Origin: Paragyromitra xinjiangensis
Taxonomy: Eukaryota; Ascomycota; Pezizomycetes; Pezizales; Discinaceae
Length of the DNA stretch: 64,000 nt
Reading direction: 5' to 3'
Assembly: GCA_038503065.1 (NCBI GenBank)
Contig: JBCAMK010000011.1
Coordinates: forward strand, 1,488,001 to 1,552,000
The position numbers and the translations under genes were made by a program. The notes beneath the pieces were generated by a model. The model was not told where the DNA came from, ran no database searches, and saw only the letters and a program-made list of their open reading frames with translations. Shown here piece after piece: positions 62,531 to 64,000 of the stretch. Position 1 is the first letter of the stretch, and each line of letters starts with the position of its first letter.

Positions 62531-63010
62531 CTCTCACGCAGCCGATTCAGCAGGCTGTGGAAGCGAGCGAGGTCTGCTGCTGAAGGGGTCTGCGGCTGAA
62601 GGGGTCCGACCAAGCGAGGTCCGATGTAATAGGGTCATGTCTGCTGTTAACGATGGCCAAATGTCTGCGGGATGTGGGAACTGAAGTCACGATGTTAGCA
62701 AAGTTCATGTAACTGCAAAGTAGGGAGGGAAGGGCAATAGGGGGTGTGGGTGGGTGTGAATGGGTGTGGATGGGTGTGGATGGGTGGGAGTTGGAGAATA
62801 GGGGTAACGTAGGGTACGGTTGGTAGTAAAAGGCATTTGCCAAAAATTCGCTAAGTCCCTTAGGTCAGGGTTATTGATTCTCGCTTGCAAGCGAGGTCTG
62901 AGTCCTGCGATCTCCTGTCAGCGGGGTGCGCAATTCGGGGGTCTAATAGAGGGCAGGTACACGCCTCAGGGCGCTGGTGGAGTGGAGGTACGCACTTCAG
63001 CGGTATCCAG
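62531..63010. other. B2 right arm upstream of the shared end
   Basis: No gene. It includes a TGGGTGTGGATGGGTGTGGA short repeat (62745-62790) and a C-free purine-rich zone. Beyond about 62975 the sequence is shared with B1. Confidence 0.5.
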
Positions 63011-64000
63011 AGAGCACCATGGACCTAGAAAAGCGAACCCTGATTGGCACCGGAGATGGGTATGAAACTCCAGAGAGGACCATGGACCGTGAAGCTGTGC
63101 TCCAGGAGCTCCAGGAAGGTCCATGGCCATGCAAGCGAGGTCCATGGGGTGTGCTGGAGCACAGTCCTTCATTCCTGCAGGTACCAGGGTGCGCCACAAC
63201 ACGGGTGGTTGATCCAGTTGCGCTCAGGACTCTCCCACACCAACGCTCAGACATCCTGGAAGATGCGGGACCTGGAAGCGCAAGCCTGGATCAGAATCAG
63301 TTTTGCTGATGAGGAGCAGAAACAAAACGTATTTGTCGCAATATCCACCACAATCCACAGTATAAGGAAGCCATAAACCGGGAGTCTTGTTCAGTGGTGG
63401 AAAGTATGTGTATTGATGGCTTTACTGTCACTCCTTTGATAATCTTCAAAGGGCAAAATACACTTGCAGGATGGTTTAAGAATAAAAAGAATGAGGAGTA
63501 TTGGTATGGACATGCACCTAATGGTTATAATAATAGCCAATTATGTTTGGAATATTTGGAAAGAATATTTGAACCGGAGACCTACCACAGGTTAGTACTA
63601 GTATATCTATACTAAATTAAATGTTTGTGTCTATATATTAACTACTTCTTTTATAGAGCTAACGGGGAATGGAGGATGTTGATATTTGATGACTTTGAAT
63701 CACACCTTCAGTTGGAACTTGTGGAATTCTGTCTTGATAATAAGATAATTCCTTTCTGTCTTCCTGCCCACACATCACATGTTTTACAGCCATTGGATGT
63801 GGGTGTATTTTCCGCTCTAAAGACTTACTATAAACAAGAGGTTTCAAAGTTGCAGGTTGCAGTCTGTAAGAATGTATTCCCTAATCTTCTTGCTACTGCT
63901 CGGGGAAAAGCCTTCACTTTGAGCAATATACAAGCTGGTTTTCGGGCTACTGGAATATACCCCTACAATCCATCAATTGTTTTAAACACTTTATCACTAC

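Larger units (their letters stand above)
61059..63311. mobile_element. B2: 2.25-kb non-autonomous relative of E2
   Basis: The left 90 bp (CATCAGCAAAACCGATTCTT onward) match the left end of E2 with few changes. The right end is CAGAATCAGTTTTGCTGATG, as in B1. AG flanks both sides (61057-61058, 63312-63313). It has GGACC words near the ends and a long internal tandem repeat. No transposase is present, so mobilisation by an E2-type transposase is inferred. Confidence 0.9.
60105..64000 (+). pseudogene. Fot1/pogo-type transposase, split by two insertions, runs off window
   Basis: It starts MPLQSTLNSPAIPSS at 60105. After removal of the MITE (60261-60509) the frame runs VQQHTQSPKTTPKP into a helix-turn-helix (LYDVSETTLRRHIRN) and a CENP-B-like domain (IIGINWIYRFLARHEE). 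A 61-nt intron (60917-60977) and NLDETGF (first catalytic Asp) follow. Element B2 (61059-63311) cuts here. Beyond it come IDGFTVTPLIIFKGQNTLAGW, a 66-nt intron (63591-63656), LIFDDFESH (DDF where DGH is usual), CLPAHTSHVLQPLDVGVF (third Asp region) and GFRATGIYPYNPS to the window end. One base is missing between GFI and the B2 site, which puts a TAG in frame. The gene is defective. Confidence 0.88.

Noticed and set aside
1..64000. tRNA, rRNA or other structured RNA genes
   Set aside because: No cloverleaf A/B-box pairs or rRNA-like sequences were recognised by eye. A covariance-model scan could overturn this.

Overview
The window reads as a transposon graveyard from a filamentous fungus. The evidence is Tad1-type LINEs, a chromovirus, a copia element, a Fot1/pogo-type transposase, Plavaka-type (CACTA-related) DNA transposons, and short (about 50-66 nt) GT..AG introns with CTAAC/CTGAC-like branch sites. 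A Pezizomycete-like ascomycete would fit, but the species cannot be fixed. No ordinary single-copy host gene was found. The only host-derived coding sequence recognised is an amplified fragment of the proteasome ATPase Rpt6 inside a transposon.

Layout. 1-830: 3' tail of a LINE followed by two of its 5' promoter monomers. 831-10176: 9.3-kb Plavaka-type transposon E1 (DUF6532-like gene, an unknown gene, decayed transposase). 10177-25141: remnant of a related non-autonomous element (B1), split by a TG..CA solo-LTR-like element (10221-24846). That element is itself split by an antisense ORF1-only LINE (10345-12575) and by two full-length LINEs in head-to-tail tandem (13131-24817). 25142-25583: transposase fragment. 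25584-58070: one minus-strand Ty1/copia element split by three insertions of the same TIR superfamily. These are E3 (26410-36608, itself carrying an 8.4-kb Ty3 chromovirus at 26920-35323), a 245-bp MITE (37202-37446) and the 17.2-kb transposon E2 (38418-55631). 58070-59925: unknown element with a small gene and a 51-bp minisatellite. 60105-64000: Fot1/pogo-like transposase gene split by a 249-bp MITE and a 2.25-kb element B2.

The unifying feature is a superfamily of DNA transposons sharing the terminus CATCAGCAAAA. Five insertions land inside recognisable coding regions, and each is flanked by an exact 2-bp duplication (TC, TC, TA, AA, AG). Removing the insert plus one duplicate rejoins the interrupted host sequence; at four of the five sites the host frame is restored, while the B2 site has a nearby extra frame lesion. 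Each member keeps the terminus but carries its own short interior motif (GGATRC/CTCC in E1, GGACC in E2/B, GGGCG in E3, CCACAGAGG and GAAGAC in the two MITEs).

The strongest candidate for something undescribed is E2. It has an apparently intact Plavaka-type transposase, a DUF6532-like gene, two tandem copies of a fused coiled-coil/SNF2-ATPase gene with a conserved phase-1 intron at the fusion joint, and a gene built from four tandem copies of the Rpt6 AAA-lid segment. The second SNF2 copy is broken by a solo-LTR. Second in interest is the LINE system: promoter monomers that contain LTR-derived sequence, and an ORF1-only LINE whose 3' tail shares a probable covarying hairpin with the autonomous LINE.
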